NCBI RefSeq assembly: GCF_015223105.1
Contig: NZ_JADFTZ010000003.1
Coordinates: 124,001-188,000 of the forward strand
Source of the DNA: Flavobacterium proteolyticum
GTDB taxonomy: Bacteria; Bacteroidota; Bacteroidia; Flavobacteriales; Flavobacteriaceae
DNA length: 64,000 nucleotides
Reading direction: 5' to 3'
This document shows, piece after piece, positions 16,738-24,820 of this stretch. Below the pieces are notes generated by a model, which was not told the DNA's origin, did not search any database, and saw only the letters and a program-made list of their open reading frames with translations. How positions within the stretch are numbered: position 1 is the first letter of the stretch; each line of letters starts with the position of its first letter. Made by a program: the position numbers and the translations under genes.

Positions 16738-17247
16738 TTATAAATATCTTTCTAAAATTACGTTTTTATGATGCAATTCATGACCCAACATAATATATCC
16801 AATTGCTCTTACCGAAACACTATTATTTGAAGCTATTCCTAAACGAAGTAATTCTTCACTTGTAAAAGTTTCAAATAAACTTATAGAAGCATTTCTTACT
16901 GTTTCGTATTCTGTTAATAGATTTTCATATTCTCTATTATTAGCATTTGCAGCAACAACATAATCATTTTCTTCAAAACCTGGTAAAGCAGTCTTGTCAT
17001 TTCTAGCGATACGTAAAGCACGATACGCAAATATTCTTTCCGCATCAATTAAATGAAGAATAATATCTTTAATTGTCCACTTCCCTTCTGCATAACGAAA
17101 TTCATGCTTAAAAACAGGAATCGATTTAAAGAAATGCAACATTTCTTCCTTTTGCTTAGTAAGTCCTTTTATAATATCTTGCTCTGGAACTAATTTGATA
17201 TAATTCTCATAATAAGGAGCAAATTCGTTAGATTGTAAATTTTTCAT
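16738..17247 (-). CDS. DinB-family protein
   Basis: 169 residues forming the four-helix DinB/YfiT-like fold. Putative metal ligands are His in IKDIILHLIDAERIFAYRALR and the late MLGHELHHKNVILERYL. Family members include thiol-dependent transferases (bacillithiol and related) and stress proteins; the activity here is not known. It is downstream of the Lrp gene on the same strand, separated by a terminator-like hairpin. Confidence 0.88.
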   Translation of the reverse strand: MKNLQSNEFAPYYENYIKLVPEQDIIKGLTKQKEEMLHFFKSIPVFKHEFRYAEGKWTIKDIILHLIDAERIFAYRALRIARNDKTALPGFEENDYVVAANANNREYENLLTEYETVRNASISLFETFTSEELLRLGIASNNSVSVRAIGYIMLGHELHHKNVILERYL

Positions 17248-17260
17248 AACTTAAAGATAT

Positions 17261-17286
17261 AAAAAAAGCCTCACTAAGAGGCTTTA
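17261..17286 (-). terminator. Terminator after the Lrp/AsnC gene
   Basis: On the minus strand an 8-bp stem (AAAGCCTC/GAGGCTTT) with a 5-nt loop runs into seven T residues. Confidence 0.82.
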
Positions 17287-17291
17287 GTATT

Positions 17292-17771
17292 TTACAATTC
17301 TTTAAAAATCGTATGCATCAATCGTTTTTTGTCGTTGATGCTTTCTTCTAAAGAAATCATGGTTTCAGTTCTGTACACACCTTCAATATCGTCAATCATG
17401 AAGATAACTTCTTTAGCGTGTTTGGTATCTTTAGCTCTAATTTTACAGAAAATATTAAATTTTCCAGTAGTTACGTGAGCAACAGTTACGAATGGAATTT
17501 GATTGATACGCTCTAAAACGAATTTAGTTTGAGACGTGTTGTGCAAGAAAACTCCAACATAAGCAATGAAAGAATATCCCAATTTTTCATAATCTAATGT
17601 TAAAGAAGAACCTTGAATGATTCCTGCATCTTCCATTTTTTTCACTCTAACATGTACCGTTCCTGCAGAAATTAATAATTTTTTTGCAATATCTGTAAAA
17701 GGAACTCTCGTGTTATCAATCAACATGTCCAAAATTTGATGATCTACTTCATCTAAACGAAACTTACTCAT
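17292..17771 (-). CDS. Lrp/AsnC-family transcriptional regulator
   Basis: A 159-residue feast/famine regulator. The N-terminal winged HTH (~5-60) reads LDEVDHQILDMLIDNTRVPFTDIAKKL, and the C-terminal RAM domain (~75-150) reads IAYVGVFLHNTSQTKFVLERI, with VTGKFN-type effector region (VAHVTTGKFNIFCKI). It probably senses an amino acid and forms octameric discs on DNA; targets are unknown. The minus-strand box TAAATTTG at 17821-17828 is a candidate promoter. Confidence 0.94.
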   Translation of the reverse strand: MSKFRLDEVDHQILDMLIDNTRVPFTDIAKKLLISAGTVHVRVKKMEDAGIIQGSSLTLDYEKLGYSFIAYVGVFLHNTSQTKFVLERINQIPFVTVAHVTTGKFNIFCKIRAKDTKHAKEVIFMIDDIEGVYRTETMISLEESINDKKRLMHTIFKEL

Positions 17772-17820
17772 AAGTGCTTATAATATTTGTTAATTTTTTG
17801 ATTTTTATTCAAATCTGAAG

Positions 17821-17828
17821 CAAATTTA
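17821..17828 (-). promoter_or_regulatory. Candidate -7 box for the Lrp/AsnC gene
   Basis: Minus strand TAAATTTG, about 50 bp upstream of the start. It overlaps the boundary of the M14 carboxypeptidase stop region. Confidence 0.4.
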
Positions 17829-18983
17829 TCAAATAATTTTTACACCATTGTTAAATTCTGTTAAATTATTGATAAAAAAATCAGCTTTTTCTTCTAAAAC
17901 AGGAAAGTGAATCCCATTACTTGAAAACAAACCTTCTTCACAATCATATTCTAAATGACCTTTAAAATTTTGCAAATCATCTATTTTAGCAATAGTTGCC
18001 ACAAATTTTAACTGATCATTTTGTACTACTTCAGTATATTGAGCTGCAAAGTTAATTATTTTTTCAACATTATTATCAATAATTTTGACATTTTTATAAA
18101 TAAAATCATAAAAACATTTGTTATTTTGAGGAATCTTCAAATAATTATTCAATTCTTTATCAACTATAACGTTTTCGTAACTTCCATTAAATGAACTTAA
18201 AAGCGAAATAAAAATAAATTTTCTTACAATATCTCTATTATAATCATCCTTATAATGACCAGCTTCAAATAAAATCGTTGGAGTGTTTTGCGTTGTGAAA
18301 TAATCACCTGTACAATTGACATTGTAACCATCATCAAAACGCCCAACTTGATTTGGAATATAAAGTTGTAACGCATTATTCATATTGTTTATTATATGAA
18401 TTGCTTTTAAACGCACCTCATTATATTCTCTATCTTCATTATATGCTGGTGATAAAAAAGAAACCGTTGCAGGTAAATTAAAGTCTTCTGTACCGAAAAT
18501 AGTTCGCTGATCATGTAAATTATAGCAGTAATCTGGCAGAAAATTTTTATAAACACTATGCAAGATTTGCATTTCAGGTTGAGTAGTATTAAAAGCATCT
18601 CTATTTAGATCTACTTTATCAGCATTTTCTCTCGTATACAAGAAAGCACCATCTGGATTTAACATAGGAATGCATATTAAGGTATAACCCGATTTAATTC
18701 TTTTTGCTATTTCATTATCTGATTGTAAAAAATTAAAGAAATCAAATAAACCTTTTGTAGTTGTTGATTCATTTCCGTGCATTTGAGACCACATCAAAAT
18801 TTTGGTAGTTCCATTTCCAATTTTTACTTGATGAATAACTCTTCCTTGAACCGATTTTCCAATTTCTGTAATTTCAAAATCTGAATTTAATGATTTTAAA
18901 ATAGGTAAAATAGTATCTAAATGAATATACTTTCCTTTTAGTTTTGGTTCTAAATATTGAGTTGCTAATTGTAAATAATCCAT
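17829..18983 (-). CDS. M14-family zinc carboxypeptidase-like protein
   Basis: 384 residues from ATG 18983. A longer in-frame start at 19037 would translate operator repeats (MFTNVKNKLFTFVNQK) and is rejected. The M14 zinc site is visible as SQMHGNESTTTKG (HxxE) and CYNLHDQRTIFGT (His), with substrate Arg/Asn in LNRDAF and the catalytic Glu in ILFEAGHYKDDYNRD. No signal peptide is seen, so it is probably cytoplasmic and may act on peptides or modified amino acids. It is divergent from an XRE regulator; two palindromic operators sit directly before the start. Confidence 0.87.
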   Translation of the reverse strand: MDYLQLATQYLEPKLKGKYIHLDTILPILKSLNSDFEITEIGKSVQGRVIHQVKIGNGTTKILMWSQMHGNESTTTKGLFDFFNFLQSDNEIAKRIKSGYTLICIPMLNPDGAFLYTRENADKVDLNRDAFNTTQPEMQILHSVYKNFLPDYCYNLHDQRTIFGTEDFNLPATVSFLSPAYNEDREYNEVRLKAIHIINNMNNALQLYIPNQVGRFDDGYNVNCTGDYFTTQNTPTILFEAGHYKDDYNRDIVRKFIFISLLSSFNGSYENVIVDKELNNYLKIPQNNKCFYDFIYKNVKIIDNNVEKIINFAAQYTEVVQNDQLKFVATIAKIDDLQNFKGHLEYDCEEGLFSSNGIHFPVLEEKADFFINNLTEFNNGVKII

Positions 18984-18996
18984 GGCTTTCTTTTGA

Positions 18997-19010
18997 TTTA
19001 CAAATGTAAA
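18997..19010. promoter_or_regulatory. Operator site 1 (TTTACA-N2-TGTAAA), overlaps M14 -7 box
   Basis: Perfect palindrome TTTACAAATGTAAA. Read on the minus strand it contains TACATTTG, a -7 box 18 bp from the M14 ATG at 18983, so a bound repressor would block that promoter. Confidence 0.75.
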
Positions 19011-19020
19011 CAACTTATTT

Positions 19021-19034
19021 TTTACATTTGTAAA
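19021..19034. promoter_or_regulatory. Operator site 2 (TTTACA-N2-TGTAAA)
   Basis: Perfect palindrome TTTACATTTGTAAA, 24 bp (centre to centre) from site 1. A degenerate third copy lies at 19055-19068, with one exact half (TGTAAA) and a 4-of-6 match in the other. Confidence 0.72.
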
Positions 19035-19209
19035 CATTTAAATTTACAATAAAATTCACTTTTGTAAACGGGTTTAATTACTCCTTACATTGACTTCTAT
19101 TGCATTAATTTACAATATTAAATATGTTAATATATTTAGTTTCTAATTATTTAAAATCAATTAGTTATGCTATTCTATGTAAAGTTTAAATTAAATTGTA
19201 TTTGTACTA

Positions 19210-19223
19210 TTTACATCTGTAAA
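19210..19223. promoter_or_regulatory. Operator site 4 (TTTACA-N2-TGTAAA)
   Basis: Perfect palindrome TTTACATCTGTAAA, immediately before the TTG at 19225-19227 that fits as the -33 box of the XRE gene. Confidence 0.72.
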
Positions 19224-19224
19224 C

Positions 19225-19255
19225 TTGTATATTTCTTTTGCTTTGTTTACATTTG
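19225..19255 (+). promoter_or_regulatory. Promoter of the XRE regulator gene
   Basis: TTG at 19225-19227, a 20-bp spacer and TACATTTG at 19248-19255. The -7 box lies inside operator site 5, 30 bp before the ATG. Confidence 0.65.
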
Positions 19256-19259
19256 TAAC
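19246..19259. promoter_or_regulatory. Operator site 5, overlaps XRE -7 box
   Basis: TTTACATTTGTAAC, one mismatch from the palindrome. A related copy, TTTACAATGGTAAA at 19280-19293, covers the XRE start codon (ATG 19286). Autorepression is the natural reading. Confidence 0.7.
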
Positions 19260-19285
19260 TCTTTAATTCAAAACAGCTATTTACA

Positions 19286-19747
19286 ATGGTAAACATTGAT
19301 GATTTTATTAAACGGTTAGAAATCATACTCGATTATTACAATTTATCAGCTTCTGCTTTTGCTGATAAAATCAATGTGCAGCGATCAAGTTTGTCTCACC
19401 TACTCTCTGGTAGAAATAAACCTAGCTTGGATTTTATCATCAAAGTAATTGAAGTTTTCCCTGAAGTAGATTTGTATTGGATTTTGAATGGAAAAGGAAA
19501 TTTTCCAAAATCAGAAAATGTAGTGACGACAGTTTTAGAAACTGAAAAGAAATCTCCTTCACAACCATTTCTAGAAAACACTAATTCAGAACTTGATTTA
19601 TTTTCGACTGTAGAAAAAAGAATTACTCCTATTCTTCCAGAACCTAATCCTGTAGAATCGATTAGAACAGAAAATAATTCTGACGAAGAAATTGAGCGTA
19701 TTGTAGTGTTTTTTAAAAATGGAACGTTTAAAAACTACAAAGCATAA
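19286..19747 (+). CDS. XRE-family helix-turn-helix regulator
   Basis: 153 residues. Residues ~5-68 form an XRE/lambda-repressor-like HTH (RLEIILDYYNLSASAFADKI, VQRSSLSHLLSGRNKPSLDF, then VDLYWILNGKGNFP). The rest is a flexible Ser/Glu-rich tail ending VVFFKNGTFKNYKA, probably for dimerisation. No peptidase domain is present. Its promoter and start codon are covered by copies of a 14-bp palindrome, the length expected for an XRE dimer. It is likely an autoregulator that also controls the divergent M14 gene. No phage genes are nearby. Confidence 0.9.
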   Translation: MVNIDDFIKRLEIILDYYNLSASAFADKINVQRSSLSHLLSGRNKPSLDFIIKVIEVFPEVDLYWILNGKGNFPKSENVVTTVLETEKKSPSQPFLENTNSELDLFSTVEKRITPILPEPNPVESIRTENNSDEEIERIVVFFKNGTFKNYKA

Positions 19748-19780
19748 AAAAACTCTGAATTGCTCCAGAGTTCTATTTTT
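19748..19780 (+). terminator. Terminator after the XRE gene
   Basis: A 7-bp stem (AACTCTG/CAGAGTT) followed by a T-rich tract, in the convergent gap to the PlsC-like gene. Confidence 0.6.
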
Positions 19781-20333
19781 AAATATCCGTGAAACTTTTT
19801 TCAGGAATTTTACCAATTACATCTTTGTAATACGATTTTAAAAATTTTAAATCAGCTTCAATATTTCCTGTTGGGTAAAATGGTTCGTGATACACCACTT
19901 GTTTTCTTCCGTAATCAAACGCTACAGGAATAATTGGAACATTTGCTTTTAGTGCCATGTAATAAAAACCTGTTTTCCATTCGGTTACTTTTTTTCTTGT
20001 ACCTTCTGGAGCAATAGCTAATCTGAAAACTTCTTTTTCATTAAATATTTTTGCGATAGTATCTACTTTATTCTCGTTTTTTTGACGATTTAAAGGTGTT
20101 CCTCCTGTCCACGTAAAGAAATAATTAAAAGGAAATACAAATAATTCCTTTTTAGCAACATAGTTAATTTCTAAATTTAGAATTCCTCGAGAGAAAATTC
20201 CTAGAAAGAAATCCCACCAACTAGTGTGTGGAACGGCTATTAACACACATTTTTTAACTTCTGGTGCAATTGTACCGATTACTTTCCAACCAAAAATTTG
20301 GCAGAAAATAAATTTGTATATAATTTGTTTCAT
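19779..20333 (-). CDS. PlsC-like 1-acyl-glycerol-3-phosphate acyltransferase
   Basis: 184 residues of the lysophospholipid acyltransferase family. The catalytic HX4D motif is VPHTSWWDFFLG, the phosphate-binding block is APEGTRKK, and VPIIPVAFDYGRK is motif IV. It is short compared with full PlsC proteins and resembles small flavobacterial acyltransferases. It would acylate lysophosphatidate or a related lipid at the inner membrane. Divergent from the spermidine-synthase-like gene. Confidence 0.87.
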   Translation of the reverse strand: MKQIIYKFIFCQIFGWKVIGTIAPEVKKCVLIAVPHTSWWDFFLGIFSRGILNLEINYVAKKELFVFPFNYFFTWTGGTPLNRQKNENKVDTIAKIFNEKEVFRLAIAPEGTRKKVTEWKTGFYYMALKANVPIIPVAFDYGRKQVVYHEPFYPTGNIEADLKFLKSYYKDVIGKIPEKSFTDI

Positions 20334-20389
20334 TAGAGACTATTTTGAGACAAAAATAAAATTATATTTACGATTACAAACAAAATTAC

Positions 20390-21052
20390 ATGATTAAGCG
20401 CGTATTGAGTTTTTTATTACCTATAAAAATTCATCAAAAGAAATCGGTTTACAGTAAAAATCTAGAAGTTACCTGGAATAATGGGTATTTGGTTTTGGAT
20501 TCGGAGAATACCAATTATTCCTTCGGAAGCTTACAACGTGTGCTTAAAAAAGGATTGAAATATATAGGCTACGAACGAATTCAGAATTTCAATTCTATAC
20601 TTGTTTTAGGAGTTGCTGGCGGAAGTGTAATTGAAACGCTAAAAAAAGAAATCAAATTTAAAGGTAGAATCACAGGAGTAGAAATTGATGCTGATGTGAT
20701 TGAATTAGCAAAGAAATATTTTGGATTAGGAAACTATAACAATGTTTCAATTGTAAATGACGACGCTTTTGAATTTGTTTTAAAAACCAAAGAAAAATAC
20801 GATTTAATTATTATTGATATTTTTCAAGATACTACAATGCCCAACTTTCTATTTGAAGATTTCTTTATTAATCGTATTAACTTTTTACTTAACGTAAATG
20901 GATTTATCTTGTTTAATACTATGGTTTTAGGTTATCAAGATAGAAGAAGAAATGTTGATTATAAAAATAAATTTGATACTAATTATTCGGTAAGATTGTA
21001 TCCAAAAATTGAAGTGCACAACGAATTGTTTACCATTAAAAAATTATCGTAA
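20390..21052 (+). CDS. Spermidine synthase-like AdoMet-fold protein
   Basis: 220 residues with the Rossmann-fold core of spermidine synthases and class I methyltransferases: ILVLGVAGGSVIE (glycine loop), ITGVEIDADVIELAKKYF (ribose-binding acid) and YDLIIIDIFQDTTMPNFLF (catalytic Asp region). The N-terminal beta-hairpin of true spermidine synthases is reduced. It may be an aminopropyltransferase or a methyltransferase. Its stop overlaps the start of the next gene (ATGA-type), so it is translationally coupled to an ion channel. Confidence 0.82.
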   Translation: MIKRVLSFLLPIKIHQKKSVYSKNLEVTWNNGYLVLDSENTNYSFGSLQRVLKKGLKYIGYERIQNFNSILVLGVAGGSVIETLKKEIKFKGRITGVEIDADVIELAKKYFGLGNYNNVSIVNDDAFEFVLKTKEKYDLIIIDIFQDTTMPNFLFEDFFINRINFLLNVNGFILFNTMVLGYQDRRRNVDYKNKFDTNYSVRLYPKIEVHNELFTIKKLS

Positions 21053-21756
21053 TGAGCATAGTTAAAAAATTATTAGTTGGAAAAGTTAATAAACTCAACC
21101 ACCATAATTTTAGTCCATTAAAAAAAACAATTCTAAATATTAGAGCTATTTGGAACAATGATCATGAAGAAGATAACGGAATTGAAAAAATCGTTCGCTT
21201 GTTTTTATCTTCTTCCCAACTCCTATTTCCAGGCATATATATCAAACATTTTGCAAATAAACTGGGGTACGAATACAAAGATTTGGCTATGGATTTTTAT
21301 ATTTTGGCTAAAGTTGTATTTCCTATTTTAATTCTTGTTAATAATTGGCAAACCAATCACTTTGTGGTTTTTATATTGATTTATATTCTTTTAGAGACGG
21401 TTTTGTACATTCCAACCCTAATTTTTGCTTCTGATTTGTTTTCCCAACCTCGTTCTTATAAAAGATCAATGTTGTTGCTATTTTTCAATTATTTAGAATC
21501 TGTTTTAGCTTTTGCAGTATTTTACAGAACTGGAGATTACTTGAATGCACCTTTAAATAATTGGTTTGATGCCGTTTATTATAGTTTTGTTACTTCATCT
21601 ACCATTGGTTATGGAGAATATTATCCTGTTGCAACAATAGGTAAAGTTTTCACAATTTTGCAAGTGTTTTTATTTCTGTTTTTTGTTATTCTTTTTATGA
21701 ATTTTTTCTCATCAAAAATTAAAACAAAAGGCTATTTTAGTGATAAAACAGATTAA
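21052..21756 (+). CDS. Two-pore-segment potassium channel-like membrane protein
   Basis: 234 residues. Several membrane segments (~80-120 and ~145-225) frame a pore loop with the K+ selectivity filter [10 protein letters not shown], followed by the inner helix [21 protein letters not shown]. This is the Ion_trans_2 type of channel. No cytoplasmic RCK/TrkA domain follows. Gating is unknown. Translationally coupled to the AdoMet-fold protein upstream. Confidence 0.87.
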   Translation: MSIVKKLLVGKVNKLNHHNFSPLKKTILNIRAIWNNDHEEDNGIEKIVRLFLSSSQLLFPGIYIKHFANKLGYEYKDLAMDFYILAKVVFPILILVNNWQTNHFVVFILIYILLETVLYIPTLIFASDLFSQPRSYKRSMLLLFFNYLESVLAFAVFYRTGDYLNAPLNNWFDAVYYSFVTSSTIGYGEYYPVATIGKVFTILQVFLFLFFVILFMNFFSSKIKTKGYFSDKTD

Positions 21757-22484
21757 TTTTTTAGCAATTTTCTAGCTTTTTCTAAATCTTCTGGAGTATC
21801 AATTCCGATGCTTCCATGAGAAGTTTCGACCATTTTAATACGTTTTCCGTATTCTAAATAACGAAGTTGTTCTAATTTTTCAGAAGCTTCTAACGATAAC
21901 ATAGGTAAACGGTAAAAATCCATTAAAGCTTCTTTTCTAAAAGCGTAAATTCCAATGTGTTTCATATAGCGCACTCCAACATTTTCCTCTCTAGGATAAG
22001 GAATTACCGAACGCGAAAAATATAACGCAAAACCTTGTTGGTCTGTTATAACTTTTACGTTATTTGGATTGTTAACTTCTTCTTTATCAACTATTTGAAA
22101 CATCAAAGAGCCTAAATCGACTTTCTTTTCTAAATCGTTTTTAAAAACTTCAATTAGTTCTTCTAAAGGTTTTTTATTGATAAAAGGTTCATCGCCTTGA
22201 ACGTTAATTACAACATCAACATCCATATGTTCAACAGCTTCTGCAATTCTGTCGCTTCCGCTTTCGTGTTCTTTTATTGACATGATGGCTTTTCCTCCAT
22301 TCGAAATAATTTCGTTGAAAATCAAATCGGAATCCGTCACTACAAAAACATCATCAAATAAATTCGTAGAAATAGCTGCTTCATACGTTCTGAGAATTAC
22401 AGTTTTGCCTCCTAAATCTTGCATTAATTTTGCAGGGAAACGTGTGGAAGCATATCGAGCGGGAATTACAGCTATTATTTTCAT
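21753..22484 (-). CDS. kdsB: 3-deoxy-manno-octulosonate cytidylyltransferase
   Basis: Activates Kdo as CMP-Kdo for the LPS inner core. The 243 residues contain the family N-terminus [46 protein letters not shown] and [15 protein letters not shown]. It converges on the ion channel gene with a 4-bp overlap of coding ends and follows the helicase gene on the same strand with a 27-bp gap. Confidence 0.96.
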   Translation of the reverse strand: MKIIAVIPARYASTRFPAKLMQDLGGKTVILRTYEAAISTNLFDDVFVVTDSDLIFNEIISNGGKAIMSIKEHESGSDRIAEAVEHMDVDVVINVQGDEPFINKKPLEELIEVFKNDLEKKVDLGSLMFQIVDKEEVNNPNNVKVITDQQGFALYFSRSVIPYPREENVGVRYMKHIGIYAFRKEALMDFYRLPMLSLEASEKLEQLRYLEYGKRIKMVETSHGSIGIDTPEDLEKARKLLKN

Positions 22485-22511
22485 GTTTGATTTTGTTTGA
22501 TTACAAAAGTA

Positions 22512-23936
22512 TTAATTTTCGAAAAACTCATCCTTAAATCCGATTAAATATAATTTTTCTTCGGCACGTGTGATGGCAGTGTATAACCAACGGACATAAT
22601 CTACATCAATTCCATCAGGTAAATATGGTTGTTCTACAAAAACGGTTTTCCATTGACCACCTTGCGATTTATGACACGTTATTGCATACGAAAATTTCAC
22701 CTGAAGCGCATTGAAATAAGGGTTTTCTTTTACTTTCTGTAATTTTTTATATTGTTGGCGTTCTTCTTCATAATCCAACAACACTTCTTGATACAATTTA
22801 TTCGATTCTTCATATGTCAACGAAGGTGATTCGCTCATAATCGTATCCAACATAATAACGGTGTCAAACGGAATTTGGTTTGGATAATCCACCATTCTGA
22901 TTTTTACAGTAGCGAATTTGAATCCATACAGTTCTTGAATTTTTCTGATTTCTAGAATTTCGACAATATCACCATTAGCAATAAATCCGGCTTCAGAATT
23001 TTCGGGTAACCAAAAATAATTGTTTTTAACTACCATTAAATAATCTCCAGTAGAAATTTCACTTTCTTTGGACAAAATAGAGGCTCTAATTTGTTGGTTG
23101 TATTGATTCGCTCTTTTATTCGAACGCAAAATAAAAGCGGTATCTTCTATGCTATAATTATCATACGCTTGATGAATGGCATCTTGAATTTCGTAACCAT
23201 CTTGCAAGCGAACAATATCCTTAAACCCTTTTAATTTGAATTGGAACGTATCAATAAAATGCGAATGCAATAATTCTCGTAATTGGGTAGCATTGTACAA
23301 AATGCCAGAATGCTCCGCTTGACGCATCACTTCATCCAACTCAATATGATGTACATTTTTTTGGTAATGAAGCGAAAGCGAGTCAATATCCAAAGCTGGA
23401 CTCACACTCATATTTACAGGCGGCAACTGAGCGGTATCACCTATTAATAAGAGTTTGCAATTATTCCCAGCATCCACATAAAAAAACAAATCATCTAACA
23501 ACGAACCATTTTCATACAATTTTGAATCTTGATTATTATCCGAAATCATAGAAGATTCATCAACTATAAAAAGAGTATTTTTAAATTTATTTTGTTGCAA
23601 AGTAAAACTTACTCCTCCTGTTTTATTTTTTTTGGGAAAATAAATTCGCTTATGAATCGTATATGCAGGTTTTCCAGAATAATTACTGATTACTTTTGCT
23701 GCTCTACCTGTTGGTGCTAGTAATACAGCTTTCATATTAATATCGCCTAAATTATTAATAACAGTAGAAATTATAGTTGTTTTACCTGTTCCGGCATAAC
23801 CTTTGAGGATAAAAATATCATCAGACGTCGAGTTCAAAATAAAATCGGCAATTTTCTGAAAAAAAATATCCTGTTTTAGAGTGGGTTGATGCGGAAAATT
23901 CTTTTGTAATAAATTGTAAAACAGCTTGTAAGTCAT
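22512..23936 (-). CDS. RecD-like ATP-dependent DNA helicase
   Basis: 474-residue superfamily 1 helicase. Walker A is LKGYAGTGKTTIIST, Walker B is TLFIVDESSMIS, motif III is LLIGDTAQLPPV, and the UvrD-like C-terminus contains YAITCHKSQGGQWKTVFV and VRWLYTAITRAEEKLYLIG. It has no nuclease domain and no other RecBCD subunit is encoded nearby, so it is a stand-alone RecD2-like helicase. The minus-strand box TATATTTG at 23965-23972 is a likely promoter. Confidence 0.92.
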   Translation of the reverse strand: MTYKLFYNLLQKNFPHQPTLKQDIFFQKIADFILNSTSDDIFILKGYAGTGKTTIISTVINNLGDINMKAVLLAPTGRAAKVISNYSGKPAYTIHKRIYFPKKNKTGGVSFTLQQNKFKNTLFIVDESSMISDNNQDSKLYENGSLLDDLFFYVDAGNNCKLLLIGDTAQLPPVNMSVSPALDIDSLSLHYQKNVHHIELDEVMRQAEHSGILYNATQLRELLHSHFIDTFQFKLKGFKDIVRLQDGYEIQDAIHQAYDNYSIEDTAFILRSNKRANQYNQQIRASILSKESEISTGDYLMVVKNNYFWLPENSEAGFIANGDIVEILEIRKIQELYGFKFATVKIRMVDYPNQIPFDTVIMLDTIMSESPSLTYEESNKLYQEVLLDYEEERQQYKKLQKVKENPYFNALQVKFSYAITCHKSQGGQWKTVFVEQPYLPDGIDVDYVRWLYTAITRAEEKLYLIGFKDEFFEN

Positions 23937-23964
23937 AAAAAAGATTTGGCCAATATTAATTTTT

Positions 23965-23972
23965 CAAATATA
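23965..23972 (-). promoter_or_regulatory. Candidate -7 box for the helicase-kdsB pair
   Basis: Minus strand TATATTTG, 28 bp upstream of the helicase ATG at 23936. Confidence 0.5.
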
Positions 23973-24018
23973 CTGAATGATTTTTACAAGAAATTCTTTT
24001 GTGTAGAAAAAAAAATTG

Positions 24019-24026
24019 TAGATTTG
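24019..24026 (+). promoter_or_regulatory. Candidate -7 box for the 24059-26191 operon
   Basis: TAGATTTG with a TTG at 23999-24001 and a 17-bp spacer; slightly short spacing for the Bacteroidota consensus. Confidence 0.5.
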
Positions 24027-24058
24027 CGTACCTATTTAACTAAAAATAAATTAATCAA

Positions 24059-24820
24059 ATGTTAGAAATTGCTATTTATTTAGTCGTATTAATTATTTTA
24101 ATCTTTGCGTTGGTTAAACTAATTGACAAATTTGTTACTCCAGGAAATAAAAAAGTATTCACTATTGTATTATGGGGAATTTCTCTTTTTCTTGTATATT
24201 TAATATACGCTTCGATTATGAAACCAATCGAGTTTCAAAATGAAAAAGAAGCTCGCTACGAAGTAGCTGTTAAAACAATGTTAGACATTAAAAAATTACA
24301 AACAGGTTACAAGTCTGTTCATGGAAAATATGCTGACACTTTTGATGAATTAGTGAAATTTGTTGAAAATGGCGAATTTGAAATTATTTCAAGAAGAGAT
24401 ACTGCTGTAATTGATGCTGCTAAAAATGCTGCTTTTGGTATTAAAGTTGGTGCTGACGGAGTTGGTGGTTTCTTTAAAGATGAAGTAATTATTACAAAAT
24501 TAGGAACTGTTAAAGTAAAAGATTCATTATTTAAAAATTCTGACAGATACAAAAGATTAAATGTTGTAAAAGTTGGTGAAGTTGAAGTTCCTGTAGTTAT
24601 GAAAACAGGTGTAGTTTCAAGAAACGACATGAATCTTTCTGTTTTCCAAGCTATTATTGATAAAAATGCTTTATTAAAAGATTTAGATCAAGAATTAGTA
24701 AAACAAGAAAATAAAGTAGAGTCTATTGACGAAATCAATGGTCCTCAAATTATTTTAGGTTCTTTAGAAGAAGTTACTCTTACAGGAAACTGGCCAAAAA
24801 AATATGGTAATAACGAATAA
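24059..24820 (+). CDS. Membrane protein of unknown function, first gene of an rsmD operon
   Basis: 253 residues with two N-terminal membrane segments (~3-25 and ~33-54) and a large soluble part (YEVAVKTMLDIKKLQTGYKS, KYADTFDELVKFVENGEF, SLEEVTLTGNWPKKYG). The helical stretch and the phrase around HGKYADTFDEL recall the loops of pseudopilin-like proteins, but no cleavage site exists and I do not assign a function. It overlaps the next gene by 17 bp, consistent with an operon. Confidence 0.78.
   Translation: MLEIAIYLVVLIILIFALVKLIDKFVTPGNKKVFTIVLWGISLFLVYLIYASIMKPIEFQNEKEARYEVAVKTMLDIKKLQTGYKSVHGKYADTFDELVKFVENGEFEIISRRDTAVIDAAKNAAFGIKVGADGVGGFFKDEVIITKLGTVKVKDSLFKNSDRYKRLNVVKVGEVEVPVVMKTGVVSRNDMNLSVFQAIIDKNALLKDLDQELVKQENKVESIDEINGPQIILGSLEEVTLTGNWPKKYGNNE

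Noticed and set aside
18997..19293. XRE gene as a sign of a prophage
   Set aside because: No integrase, phage structural gene or attachment repeats are seen around it.
24319..24630. Reverse-strand 103-codon frame inside the 24059 gene
   Set aside because: Shadow of the membrane-protein gene; no independent evidence.
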